Shown here: positions 24,513 to 33,234 of the stretch, piece after piece
How the letters are laid out: each line of letters opens with the position of its first letter
Position numbering within the stretch: the stretch's first letter is position 1
NCBI RefSeq assembly: GCF_004208415.1
Contig: NZ_CP035758.1
Span: 8,928,001 to 8,992,000 of the forward strand
Origin: Ktedonosporobacter rubrisoli
GTDB taxonomy: Bacteria; Chloroflexota; Ktedonobacteria; Ktedonobacterales; Ktedonobacteraceae
DNA length: 64,000 bases
Direction of reading: 5' to 3'
The notes under the pieces: model-generated
What the model was told of the DNA's origin: nothing
Databases searched by the model: none
The model's input: only the letters and a program-made list of their open reading frames with translations
Translations under genes and position numbers: made by a program

Positions 24513-26920
24513 GCACAATAATCGATCTCGAAAATACCTATACCAGTGGTGTCTATAGCAAGCGCCCCGTTGCTATAGTCCGTGGCAGCGCTGCCTTACT
24601 CTGGGATGACGAGGGGCGCGAATATATCGATTGTGTTGCCGGCCATGGTGTAGCCAGTATAGGGCATGGACGCTCCGAGGTCGCGGCAGCCCTGGCGGCC
24701 CAGGCGCAGCGCATCATCACCTGTCCTGAAATTGTCTATAACGATGTGCGGGCTCGCTTGCTCGAACGGCTGGCTCAGCTCACGCCGGAAGGGCTCTCGC
24801 GCATTTTCCTCTGTAATAGTGGCACTGAGGCTGTTGAGGGCGCGTTTAAATTTGCGCGCCTGGCTACCGGGCGAACTGGCATTGTGGCAGCGCTGCGTAG
24901 CTTTCATGGCCGCAGCCTTGGCGCGCTTTCAGCAACCTGGGAACCGCATTATCGCGAGCCCTTTGCCCCACTCCTGCCGGGCGTAACTCATGTGCGCTAC
25001 AACAATCTTGACGCCGCACGGGAAGCAATTACTGAGCAGACAGCAGCCGTGATTATCGAACTTGTGCAAGGTGAGGGCGGCGTGCATGTGGCCACTGAAG
25101 AGTATGTAGCTGGGCTGGCGGCGCTCTGCCGCGAGCGGGGAGCGCTGTTGATAGTCGATGAGGTACAGACGGGCTTTGGTCGTACAGGAAAGCTATTCGC
25201 CTGCCAGCATTACAATTTGCAACCCGATATTCTCTGCCTGGCCAAAGCGCTGGGGGGAGGCGTTCCCATGGGGGCGATCTGCCTGGGACCACGGGTGACC
25301 GAGAGCGGGCGCATTACCAGGGGAGCACATGGCAGCACCTTTGGCGGCAATCCGCTGGCCTGTGCCGCGGCCCTGGCTACGCTTGACATCCTTGAACATG
25401 AAGCTTTGCCCGCGCGCTCTGCAGAACTGGGAGCTTATGCCCTGGCACGCCTGCGCGAACTTAATTCCCCTTTGATCCGCGAGGTGCGCGGCCTTGGCTT
25501 AATGATCGGTATCGAGCTGGGCCGGCGCGTGCAGCCATACCTTGAGAAGCTTTGCGAGCGCGGTGTACTGGCCTTACCGGCCGGACCAAATGTCTTGCGC
25601 CTCCTGCCTCCACTGGTGATTAGTCGAGAGCAGCTTGACCGGGTAATCGAGATCATCGCCGAATTGCTGGTTCCGGCGGCAGCAAACGGGACAGGAAGCG
25701 GCAATAGCTCCGGGCGGGCCATGCTGAATGGCAATGCCCTGGCCCAGGGCGAGAACGCTGGCAGCGCAGCTTCGGCGCTAGCACAGCAGCCGGAGAGTGC
25801 GGCGGCCACTGCTACCGCGACCCTCGTGAGAGCCGAGCCCTCCCGCGAGGTCAGACTCCTACAAAGTATGCTGACAATTCCCAGCTATTCCGGCCAGGAA
25901 AGCGCGCTGGCCCAGTATCTGGTAGAACAGGCTCGGGCGTTAGGACTGCGCTCTTATGTTGATGAGGCCGGCAACTTTATTGCCAGCGTCGGTGAAGAGT
26001 ATGAGCAGGCGCCTATAGTTTTGCTGGGCCATATGGATACTGTGCGCGGCAATATCCCCGTGCGCCTGGAGGACGATATCCTCTACGGACGCGGCGCTGT
26101 CGATGCCAAGGGACCGCTGGCCGCCTTTGTCTGTGCTACAGCGCGCCTGGCGCAATCAGCCACCTTGCAGCGCCCTATCATCATCGTCGGGGCTGTCGAG
26201 GAAGAGACGGTAACCTCGCGAGGTGCGCGCGCCGTCGTCGAGCGCTATCGGCCCGAGGCCTGCATTATCGGCGAACCGAGCGGGAGCCAGGCCGTAACCA
26301 TCGGTTACAAGGGCTGCATGATCATTGAGGGAAGCGTGACCCGCCAGCTCAGCCATACGGCGGCGCCGCTGCAGAGCAGCAATGAGATCGCCGTGGCATT
26401 CTGGGAGCGCGTCCGCACGCACGCCGAGGCCTGGAATCAGCAGCACGCCGGAAGCTCAAGCTTTGCCGCTCTGCTGCCTTCACTGCGCGCGATTAATAGC
26501 ACACACGATGGCTTAGAAGAGCAGACGAGCTTCACGATCGGGTATCGCTTGCCGCCTGACTACGATATTGCCGGTTTACGCGCGCAGCTTACAGACTGGG
26601 CGCAGACAGAAGATATACAGCTAAGCTTTATGAGCCGAGAGGTGGCTTTCCAGACCACGCGAGCGGTACCCGTGGCTCGTGCCTTTGCGACGGCAATCCG
26701 CACTACCGGCAAGCAAGCCACGTTTAAATATAAGACGGGGACATCGGATATGAATGTAGTTGGGCCGGTCTGGGGCACAAATATTGTGGCCTATGGACCC
26801 GGTGACTCACGCCTCGACCATACGCCACAGGAACACGTTCGGATCGGCGAGTATATTCACGCTATTGCCGTGCTCGAACTGGTATTACGCAGGCTGGCGG
26901 GTCAGGAGGACGCTGCATAA
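24509..26920 (+). CDS. LysJ-LysK fusion: LysW-lysine aminotransferase and releasing peptidase
   Basis: One 803-residue frame holds two enzymes. Residues 1-390 are a class III PLP aminotransferase (LysJ/ArgD): SGTEAVEGAFKFAR, SFHGRSLGAL, IVDEVQTGFGRTG, and PLP Lys246 in LAKALGGGVP. Residues about 391-445 are an Ala/Gly/Ser/Asn-rich linker. Residues 446-803 are an M20 metallopeptidase (LysK/ArgE): VLLGHMDTVRG with the first metal His, GRGAVDAKGPLAAF with the bridging Asp, VEEETVTSRGA and a C-terminal DHTPQEH. LysJ aminates the semialdehyde and LysK frees lysine. The two are separate genes in Thermus. There is no stop or frameshift between the halves. Confidence 0.92.
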   Translation: MSTIIDLENTYTSGVYSKRPVAIVRGSAALLWDDEGREYIDCVAGHGVASIGHGRSEVAAALAAQAQRIITCPEIVYNDVRARLLERLAQLTPEGLSRIFLCNSGTEAVEGAFKFARLATGRTGIVAALRSFHGRSLGALSATWEPHYREPFAPLLPGVTHVRYNNLDAAREAITEQTAAVIIELVQGEGGVHVATEEYVAGLAALCRERGALLIVDEVQTGFGRTGKLFACQHYNLQPDILCLAKALGGGVPMGAICLGPRVTESGRITRGAHGSTFGGNPLACAAALATLDILEHEALPARSAELGAYALARLRELNSPLIREVRGLGLMIGIELGRRVQPYLEKLCERGVLALPAGPNVLRLLPPLVISREQLDRVIEIIAELLVPAAANGTGSGNSSGRAMLNGNALAQGENAGSAASALAQQPESAAATATATLVRAEPSREVRLLQSMLTIPSYSGQESALAQYLVEQARALGLRSYVDEAGNFIASVGEEYEQAPIVLLGHMDTVRGNIPVRLEDDILYGRGAVDAKGPLAAFVCATARLAQSATLQRPIIIVGAVEEETVTSRGARAVVERYRPEACIIGEPSGSQAVTIGYKGCMIIEGSVTRQLSHTAAPLQSSNEIAVAFWERVRTHAEAWNQQHAGSSSFAALLPSLRAINSTHDGLEEQTSFTIGYRLPPDYDIAGLRAQLTDWAQTEDIQLSFMSREVAFQTTRAVPVARAFATAIRTTGKQATFKYKTGTSDMNVVGPVWGTNIVAYGPGDSRLDHTPQEHVRIGEYIHAIAVLELVLRRLAGQEDAA

Positions 26921-28068
26921 TGAGATCCCTAGCAATTCTCGACTCAACCTTGCGCGAGGGAGAGCAGTTTTCTGGAGCGTTCTTTCATCTGGAACAACGC
27001 TTGCAGATAGCCCGCTTGCTCGATGCGATAGGCGTCACGTATATTGAGGTGCCTTCGCCTATCGCCTCACCCGAGACCCACGAAGCCGTGCAGGCTCTGT
27101 GCGCGCTCAATCTGCGCACGCAGATAGTCGCCCATGTGCGCTGTGCGGAAAGGGACGTAGAGGCGGCTCTGGCCACCCCTGTCGCCGGCCTCAATCTCTT
27201 CTACGGCACCTCAACCGAGCTGCGTTCTTATAGTCATGGACGAAGGATCGATCAGATTATTGCCGATGCTGTACCCTTGATCAAGCGTGTGCGCGAGGCG
27301 GGCCGTTATGTACGCTTTTCGGCGGAGGATGCGTTCCGCAGCGATCTGGTTGACCTGTTGACAGTTTTTGATGCAGTAATCGAGGCGGGCGTGCAGCGCA
27401 TTGGCTTGCCCGATACTGTAGGGATTGCCACTCCACGCCAGGTTGAGCGCCTGGTCCACCTCTGTGCTGAGCGCTATCCACAGATAGGCATTGAGTTTCA
27501 TGGCCACAATGATACAGGTTGTGCCATTGCCAATACCGTGGCAGCTCTGGAGGCGGGTGCTGATTGTCTTGATGTCACGGTCCTGGGTATCGGCGAGCGC
27601 AACGGTATTGCCTCACTGAGCGGACTGATTGCCCAGCTCTATATTCACTATCCAGAACTGATTGCCAGCTATGACCTGGAGAAGCTCGCTTCTCTCGATC
27701 AATATGTCGCGGAAAGTCTTAACCTGACCATTCCTTTTAATATCCCAATTACCGCGCCTGGTGCCTTTACCCATCGGGCCGGAGTCCATACAAAGGCTGT
27801 ATTGCAAAATCCGCGTGCCTATGAAGTGCTCAACCCCAGCGATTTTGGCCTGGCGCGCCATATCGATGTTGGGTCGCGCTTCACCGGACGCTATGCCGTT
27901 GGCCATCGCGCCGCTAGCCTGGGCCTCCAGCTTGGCAGCGACGAGGTTGTGCAGCTTACACAGGCCCTCAAAGAGCGGGCCGAACAGGGCTCGATGAGCC
28001 TGGAGGAAGTTGACACATTTATTCACACATGGTATCAGCAGAAAGGAAATTTAGTATGGGAACGCTAA
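26920..28068 (+). CDS. Homocitrate synthase
   Basis: A 382-residue DRE-TIM metallolyase that condenses acetyl-CoA with 2-oxoglutarate, the first step of the alpha-aminoadipate pathway. Seen: LDSTLREGEQFSGAFF, the metal-binding EFHGHNDTGCAIAN and the late APGAFTHRAGVHTKAV. This last segment and the operon context separate it from isopropylmalate synthase, and no LeuA regulatory domain is present. The start overlaps the previous stop (TAATG). Confidence 0.92.
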   Translation: MRSLAILDSTLREGEQFSGAFFHLEQRLQIARLLDAIGVTYIEVPSPIASPETHEAVQALCALNLRTQIVAHVRCAERDVEAALATPVAGLNLFYGTSTELRSYSHGRRIDQIIADAVPLIKRVREAGRYVRFSAEDAFRSDLVDLLTVFDAVIEAGVQRIGLPDTVGIATPRQVERLVHLCAERYPQIGIEFHGHNDTGCAIANTVAALEAGADCLDVTVLGIGERNGIASLSGLIAQLYIHYPELIASYDLEKLASLDQYVAESLNLTIPFNIPITAPGAFTHRAGVHTKAVLQNPRAYEVLNPSDFGLARHIDVGSRFTGRYAVGHRAASLGLQLGSDEVVQLTQALKERAEQGSMSLEEVDTFIHTWYQQKGNLVWER

Positions 28069-29306
28069 CCGAAGAGATATTTAGTTACAAGCTTGGTCGC
28101 ACCGTCGAGCAAGGTGAGACCGTCGTGGTTGATGTTGACCATGTGATGAGTCACGATACAACGTCTCCGCTGGCAATTCAGGCCTTTCGCAAATTGACCC
28201 AGCAGAATGGGGGCCGCATCTTTGATTCGCAGCGCGCGCATTTTGTCTTTGATCATATCGTGCCGGCTGCCACGATCGCAGCGGCGACGTTACAGCGCGA
28301 TATTCGTACGTTTGCCCGTGAGCAAAATGTAGAGATCTTGCAGGAAGGTATCTGCCACCAGGTGATGCCCGAGAAGGGCTATGTGACGCCGGGCTCTATC
28401 ATCATTGGCGCCGATAGCCACACCTGCACCTATGGTGCGCTTGGCGCCTTTGCTACTGGCATGGGCTCGACCGATATCGGCGTGGCCTATGCCACCGGCC
28501 GTACCTGGTTTCGCGTGCCCTCGACCATCAATATTCGCCTGACCGGTACGCTCTCATCAGGGGTTTATGCCAAAGATGTCACGCTAGAGATGGTGCGCCG
28601 GGTCGGCGTTGATGGGGCAAACTATCGGGCCATTGAATATACCGGCGATCTGGTTGAGCGCTTTTCGGTGAGCGAACGCTTTACTTTCTGCAATATGGCT
28701 ATCGAGATGGGCGGCAAGGCCGGGCTGGTGGCGCCAGATGCCACGACCCAGGAATGGCTACGTGGTCGCACTGATCGCGAGTATCCAATGCTGGCCCCGC
28801 ACAATCCGCGCTATGAGCGGATTGTTGAGATCGATGCCTCCGCCCTGCGCCCGCTGATTGCCTGTCCGCCCGATGTCAATAATGTAGTTGCTGCCGAAGA
28901 GGTCGAGAATGTCAAGATTGACCAGGTTTTCCTCGGCACCTGCACGAATGGTCGCCTTGACGATCTGGCAATCGCCGCCAATATGCTACGCGGCAAGCGC
29001 ATCCATCCCGAAATCCGCATGGTTGTTGTTCCGGCCTCGCGTGAGGTCTATCTTGAAGCAATGCGCCTTGGCTATCTTGAGACGTTTGTCCAGGCTGGCG
29101 CATCTGTCGGTACGCCCGGCTGCGGTCCCTGCATCGGCCGACACTATGGCGTTCTGGCTCCCGGCGAGCGAGCATTGACGACGATGAATCGCAACTTCAC
29201 CGGTCGTATGGGTGATCCTACCGCCGAAATTTATCTTGGTAGCCCCGCGACGGTTGCCGCGACGGCTTTAACCGGCCATATCACTGATCCACGGAATTTC
29301 TTATAG
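28056..29306 (+). CDS. lysT: Homoaconitase large subunit
   Basis: 416 residues from the ATG at 28056, which has GAAAGGA in front and overlaps the previous gene by 13 bases. The [4Fe-4S] ligands are in GADSHTCTYGALGAF, FLGTCTNGR and GCGPCIG. It has the LeuC/LysT short form. With the next gene it converts homocitrate to homoisocitrate via homoaconitate. The operon context supports LysT over LeuC. Confidence 0.92.
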   Translation: MGTLTEEIFSYKLGRTVEQGETVVVDVDHVMSHDTTSPLAIQAFRKLTQQNGGRIFDSQRAHFVFDHIVPAATIAAATLQRDIRTFAREQNVEILQEGICHQVMPEKGYVTPGSIIIGADSHTCTYGALGAFATGMGSTDIGVAYATGRTWFRVPSTINIRLTGTLSSGVYAKDVTLEMVRRVGVDGANYRAIEYTGDLVERFSVSERFTFCNMAIEMGGKAGLVAPDATTQEWLRGRTDREYPMLAPHNPRYERIVEIDASALRPLIACPPDVNNVVAAEEVENVKIDQVFLGTCTNGRLDDLAIAANMLRGKRIHPEIRMVVVPASREVYLEAMRLGYLETFVQAGASVGTPGCGPCIGRHYGVLAPGERALTTMNRNFTGRMGDPTAEIYLGSPATVAATALTGHITDPRNFL

Positions 29307-29352
29307 TCAAAGATGCTCGCAGTGTTAAAGAAGATGAAAGGAACGCAAGAAC

Positions 29353-29841
29353 ATGGGTCGTATCTGGATGCTTGGCGATAATGTAAATACTGATGTGATT
29401 ATTCCTGGTCGCTATAATGTTACAACTGACCGGGCAGAACTGGCTCGGCACTGTTTGTGCGAGGTCTTGCCAGAGTTTGCGCCTAACGTGCAGCCGGGGG
29501 ACGTCATTGTGGCCGGCCATAACTTTGGCTGTGGCTCTTCGCGCGAGCATGCCCCTTCGGCTATTCTGGGCTGCGGCGTAAAAGTGGTCATTGCGCGTAG
29601 CTTTGCCCGTATCTTTTACCGCAATTCCGTCAATATTGGCCTGCCAATCCTGATCTGTGATGAGGTCTCGCAGGCAAGCGCCGATGGTCAACAGATAGAT
29701 GTGGACCTGGAGAGTGGGCGCATCCAAAATCTGACCACAGGCCAGACCTTCCAGGCCGAACCTTTACCTCCCTTCGTGGCGCGTATCGTGGCCGCTGGCG
29801 GGATTATTGAATATATCCGGCAGGAAGGAACATTGCGATGA
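29353..29841 (+). CDS. lysU: Homoaconitase small subunit
   Basis: A 162-residue LeuD/LysU swivelling domain. It begins GRIWMLGDNVNTDVIIPGRY and carries the substrate loop AGHNFGCGSSREHAP, followed by VVIARSFARIFYRNSVNIGL. It partners the large subunit 46 bases upstream and overlaps the next gene by four bases. Confidence 0.93.
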   Translation: MGRIWMLGDNVNTDVIIPGRYNVTTDRAELARHCLCEVLPEFAPNVQPGDVIVAGHNFGCGSSREHAPSAILGCGVKVVIARSFARIFYRNSVNIGLPILICDEVSQASADGQQIDVDLESGRIQNLTTGQTFQAEPLPPFVARIVAAGGIIEYIRQEGTLR

Positions 29842-30920
29842 TGCGCTGGTCCGGGCAGGGAAATCCAACGATATGTGTGATCGCGGGCGATGATTCGGCG
29901 CCAGAGGTTGTGCTACCCACGGTAGAGATACTGCGTCACCTGGCGCCAGGGCTAGATTTTCGCCCGGCGCTCAGTGGTCGCGAGGCCCAGGAGCGCTATG
30001 GGGAGACCTTTCCGGCTGAGACCCGTGCGGCTATCGATAGCGCTGACTGTACGCTATTTGGGGCCAGCGGTGGCCCCAGCCGACCGATCCTCTGGTATCT
30101 GCGTTGGGGCAAAGAGACCTATGTGAATATCCGGCCTGTACGCTGGTTCCCGGGTTATAACAGCCCCATGCGCAACCCTGAGCGCATCGATTATGTCATC
30201 GTGCGTGATAATCTGGAAGGGATGTATCCGCCGCGTGAAGGGAACCTGGCTGAGCTGGCTGCGCTGCCAAGTAGTACCGGCTGGTGGCAGGCTCCTCCCG
30301 TCGAGAAAGTTGGCGCCTATTCGGTTCGCTTGTGCACCGATGAGCAGATGCGTCGCGTTGCCGTTGCGGCCTGCGAACTGGCCGTGCAGCGCCAGGCTCA
30401 GGGCTATCCTGGCCGCGTAACGCTGGGTGCCAAATACTCGATCCAGCCGCGTACAGATGGCCGCTTCCGCGAGATCGTGCGGGCTGCGGTAAGCGAGTAT
30501 GCCGGCCTGACGTATCAAGAGTTCCTGATTGACGATCTTGCTCGGCGCTTGGTTGCAGTCCCCGAGACGTTGGATGTCGTCGTCCTGAATAACGAGCATG
30601 GCGATATTCTTGCCGATGCTGCAAGTGGTACTATCGGCGGCCTGGGACTTTCTCCCAGCGCCTGCTATGGCGAAGGCTATGCCTACTTTGAGCCGGTGCA
30701 TGGCTCGGCGCCTGATCTTGCTGGCAAGAACGTGGTTAATCCAACGGCTATGCTGCTCTCGGGCGCCTTGATGCTTGATTACTTTGGCTATGCAGAGCAG
30801 GCGCAGGCTTTGCGTGATGCGGTGGCGCGTGTCTATCGGGAGGGCGCAGTTCTGCCGGTTGACCAGGGTGGTCAGGCCAGCACCACAACCTTTGTCGAGG
30901 CCGTGAGCACGCATCTGTGA
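29838..30920 (+). CDS. Homoisocitrate dehydrogenase (beta-decarboxylating family), divergent
   Basis: A 360-residue member of the isocitrate/isopropylmalate dehydrogenase family that would make 2-oxoadipate from homoisocitrate. Conserved: the Arg-rich NIRPVRWFPG, the catalytic-Lys region LGAKYSIQPRTDGRF, and the NAD-site EPVHGSAPDLAGKNVVNPTA. Differences: the N-terminal loop reads AGDDSAPEVV instead of the usual GDGIGPEV, and NNEHGDILAD replaces the usual NLFGDILSD. Position at the end of the lysine operon assigns the role; family divergence lowers certainty slightly. Confidence 0.85.
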   Translation: MMRWSGQGNPTICVIAGDDSAPEVVLPTVEILRHLAPGLDFRPALSGREAQERYGETFPAETRAAIDSADCTLFGASGGPSRPILWYLRWGKETYVNIRPVRWFPGYNSPMRNPERIDYVIVRDNLEGMYPPREGNLAELAALPSSTGWWQAPPVEKVGAYSVRLCTDEQMRRVAVAACELAVQRQAQGYPGRVTLGAKYSIQPRTDGRFREIVRAAVSEYAGLTYQEFLIDDLARRLVAVPETLDVVVLNNEHGDILADAASGTIGGLGLSPSACYGEGYAYFEPVHGSAPDLAGKNVVNPTAMLLSGALMLDYFGYAEQAQALRDAVARVYREGAVLPVDQGGQASTTTFVEAVSTHL

Positions 30921-30975
30921 GCCAAACTGCAATCTTTAGCATAATCTGATCAACGCTATTCCCTTTTTGCTGATG

Positions 30976-31050
30976 AAATAAATAGCCTTCTGGCAATCTG
31001 TCAAGGATCTTTCTTGATAGATGCAGAAGGCTATTTATTTTGTATTTTTC
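30976..31050 (+). terminator. Strong intrinsic terminator of the lysine operon
   Basis: AAATAAATAGCCTTCTG (30976-30992) is perfectly complementary to CAGAAGGCTATTTATTT (31024-31040). An inner ATCT/CTTGATAGAT stem is present and a T-rich tail follows. Confidence 0.9.
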
Positions 31051-31069
31051 TTTTAGGGTTGCGTTTCAT

Positions 31070-31086
31070 TAATTACCAGGTAATTA
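31070..31086. promoter_or_regulatory. 17-bp palindrome upstream of membrane protein gene
   Basis: TAATTACCAGGTAATTA is a perfect 8-1-8 inverted repeat just ahead of a TATATT-like -10 region. The shape resembles GntR-type operators. No regulator is encoded next to it. Confidence 0.45.
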
Positions 31087-31261
31087 TGTTATATTAAGAG
31101 CTATTAGTAGCGTAATATGATAAGTAGGGAAACAGATAAGCAACAGCCGAAGGGAGAAAAGCTTCTTCTTTATCAATGTTACCGTCACTCCCTGCGCGCC
31201 TAATGCTGCTTTGTCTTGTGTTTTGTGTCAAGAGTGTTACGAGAGGATTGCTACCACGAAT

Positions 31262-32077
31262 ATGCAAGTCATCGATAATGAACAAGCGTTCTCTGAAGAG
31301 GAACTGGCTAATTACTTTGCCGAGCCTCCCAAGGTTTTAAGTAAGAGCACGCGAAACGCATTGTTATTTTTGCTTGTTATAGGAGTTATCGCTTTCCTGC
31401 TTACACTAGCGGATATGCATAATCCGTTACTCCTCCTTCCGGTAATTCTCGGCTGTGTCGGCCTGAGTATACCACTTATTGCTGAGCGCATTATTCTGGC
31501 CAGATATAATGCACTGCTGCAACCTACAGACGAGGAATATAATACCTGGGTAAAGAGCAGGCGCTCTTCGCTTTGCCAGTATGGGATGCAGAAGTTAGGT
31601 TTACAGTCGGAAGATATTATTGGTGAGCCGCTGGAAGTATGGGGTATTATCTGGTCACACTTCTGGGAGGCAGACTACTATCATCGTTATGGCTGTCCAG
31701 TCCTGGTGAAGCAGGGAGAAGATGGCCTTTTACATGCCAGCATTTACCGTTTTACCTTTTTCTATCCAACCCAACACTATATCGCCGTTTTCAGTGGAGA
31801 TGTAAATGCCCTTGGGCCGCAGCATTTTGAACTGACATGGACTTACTTTTATGACGATATTGTAGGTGTCGAAACTACAGCCTTTGCCCTGACTCTGGGT
31901 GATGGAACCTATAATATGCAACGCTTTGAGCTGCGTGTCTCCAGCGGCCAGGCTGTTGGGGCTACTGCCTATGCCCAGGAAGTTTCTATTGATCAGACTG
32001 TGCAGTCGCTGCGCGCGCTGCTTCGTGATAAGAAGTATGGTATTCGGGGAGGAGAAAGAAATATAGCGGATGATTAA
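31262..32077 (+). CDS. Membrane protein of unknown function
   Basis: About 271 residues from the ATG at 31262; a TTG start 17 codons upstream would add a Cys-rich segment. Two transmembrane helices lie near residues 30-75 (NALLFLLVIGVIAFLLTLA and LLLLPVILGCVGLSIPLIA). The remaining 190 residues are soluble, with many aromatics, and include FTFFYPTQHYIAVFSGDV and FELTWTYFYDDIVGVET. No known family was recognised. It is a single gene, downstream of a palindromic operator-like site. Confidence 0.7.
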   Translation: MQVIDNEQAFSEEELANYFAEPPKVLSKSTRNALLFLLVIGVIAFLLTLADMHNPLLLLPVILGCVGLSIPLIAERIILARYNALLQPTDEEYNTWVKSRRSSLCQYGMQKLGLQSEDIIGEPLEVWGIIWSHFWEADYYHRYGCPVLVKQGEDGLLHASIYRFTFFYPTQHYIAVFSGDVNALGPQHFELTWTYFYDDIVGVETTAFALTLGDGTYNMQRFELRVSSGQAVGATAYAQEVSIDQTVQSLRALLRDKKYGIRGGERNIADD

Positions 32078-32377
32078 ATGTATGAACATATTTTATACAT
32101 AAATTGCGACAAATTTTGTTGCTATAAAGGAGCGCGAACGGCCAGAAAACATTTCCCCAGGCCTGCTCGCGCTCATTATTGTGAGTACTAGCCCCTGTAA
32201 CATTTTGCCAGGAATAACGTCTATATATATGAGTACGTTTGTTAATTAACGGCAGGAGAATGCCAGAGTTGCTGGCACTTCTAGGCATGAAGGAGAGGTG
32301 TGGGCGTCCAAAGATCACTCTATTGTAATTACTCAGCAAAGGTTTTTGTGTTGTAGAGCAGGTATTTCGGATTTGCA

Positions 32378-32423
32378 GATTGCAACAAAATTTATTTTTC
32401 GTTGAAACAATTTTGTTACAATC
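32378..32423. promoter_or_regulatory. Interrupted inverted repeat in the promoter region of a small ORF
   Basis: GATTGCAACAAAATT (32378-32392) faces AATTTTGTTACAATC (32409-32423), with 14 of 15 positions complementary. A related palindromic copy, GCGACAAATTTTGTTGC, is at about 32105. It could be an operator or a stem. Confidence 0.4.
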
Positions 32424-32512
32424 TTTTCATATTCTCTTTACATTCAGGGTTTATACTGTTAATGTCACAGCAAAGATTTTCCGTCCGTGAGGTGAAACGA
32501 AAGGAATTGGTC

Positions 32513-32716
32513 ATGGGAGAACAGGTTTTATCCCAACAAGATTGCTTTATTTACATCTCCTCTTTACAGGAGAAGATGCTTGCTCCCGTGCAAATTGAGC
32601 AAGCTAGATCCATGCGCGAAGAACTCAATTCACCTCTGGCCTACGATAGCCGCGATTCTTGGGTTAGGATACCGCTCGAAGGAAAAGTTATTGTGTACGC
32701 GCATTTGTGGGATTAG
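32513..32716 (+). CDS. Small protein of unknown function (67 aa)
   Basis: 67 residues from the ATG at 32513, chosen because AAAGGA lies seven bases upstream. It contains YISSLQEKMLAPVQIEQAR and a C-terminal SWVRIPLEGKVIVYAHLW, and has no membrane segment. Its own upstream palindromes and downstream terminator (32778) support a real monocistronic gene. Confidence 0.55.
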   Translation: MGEQVLSQQDCFIYISSLQEKMLAPVQIEQARSMREELNSPLAYDSRDSWVRIPLEGKVIVYAHLWD

Positions 32717-32777
32717 TTAATATTTTGTCGTTGTAGAGAAGATTTGTAATTGTGAAGTATGGAAAATAGTTGTAGTT

Positions 32778-32827
32778 ACCCACCATCCGGGCTGCAAAGC
32801 GGCAGCGCAAAGGATGGTGGTTTACTT
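32778..32827 (+). terminator. Intrinsic terminator after the 67-aa gene
   Basis: ACCCACCATCC pairs with GGATGGTGGTTT across a loop and is followed by a T-rich tail (TTTACTTTTA). Confidence 0.75.
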
Positions 32828-32896
32828 TTATAACGCATCCTTAAATAATTTTCGCGTGCTCAGGCTTCTCTCTATATAGATATATTTCTTTAGTAC

Positions 32897-32930
32897 GCAC
32901 ACTGTCACCTCTGGCGGTGTGCTGTTTTTT
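32897..32930 (+). terminator. Terminator or attenuator ahead of rpoB
   Basis: GCACAC (32897-32902) pairs with GTGTGC (32917-32922), with an extra CC/GG inside, followed by TGTTTTTT. It is about 300 bases upstream of the rpoB start. It is either a second terminator for the upstream gene or an attenuator in an rpoB leader. No ribosomal protein gene precedes it. Confidence 0.5.
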
Positions 32931-33234
32931 GAGGCTTGACGGCAGAGGACGAGAAGAGGGCGATCACTATTTTATGGAAATCTTTGATCCCATTATTATT
33001 CTATCACATCCTGTCTACTAGCACACTGCCATTTTGGCCGATTTTTTTTGGCCTTCTTTCCCGTATACTCTGATGGAAACGATATACCCTGGCGTATTTT
33101 GCGGTGAAGGCACTCCCTTGAGCAAAAAGATCTCTCGTGTTTGTGTTCAAAAAAATATCTGCTTCATCAGGCTGAGCCAGGCCTCGTCGTGTGCGCAAGG
33201 TGTCACCTAGAGATGAAAGAGGAGAAGAAACGCT

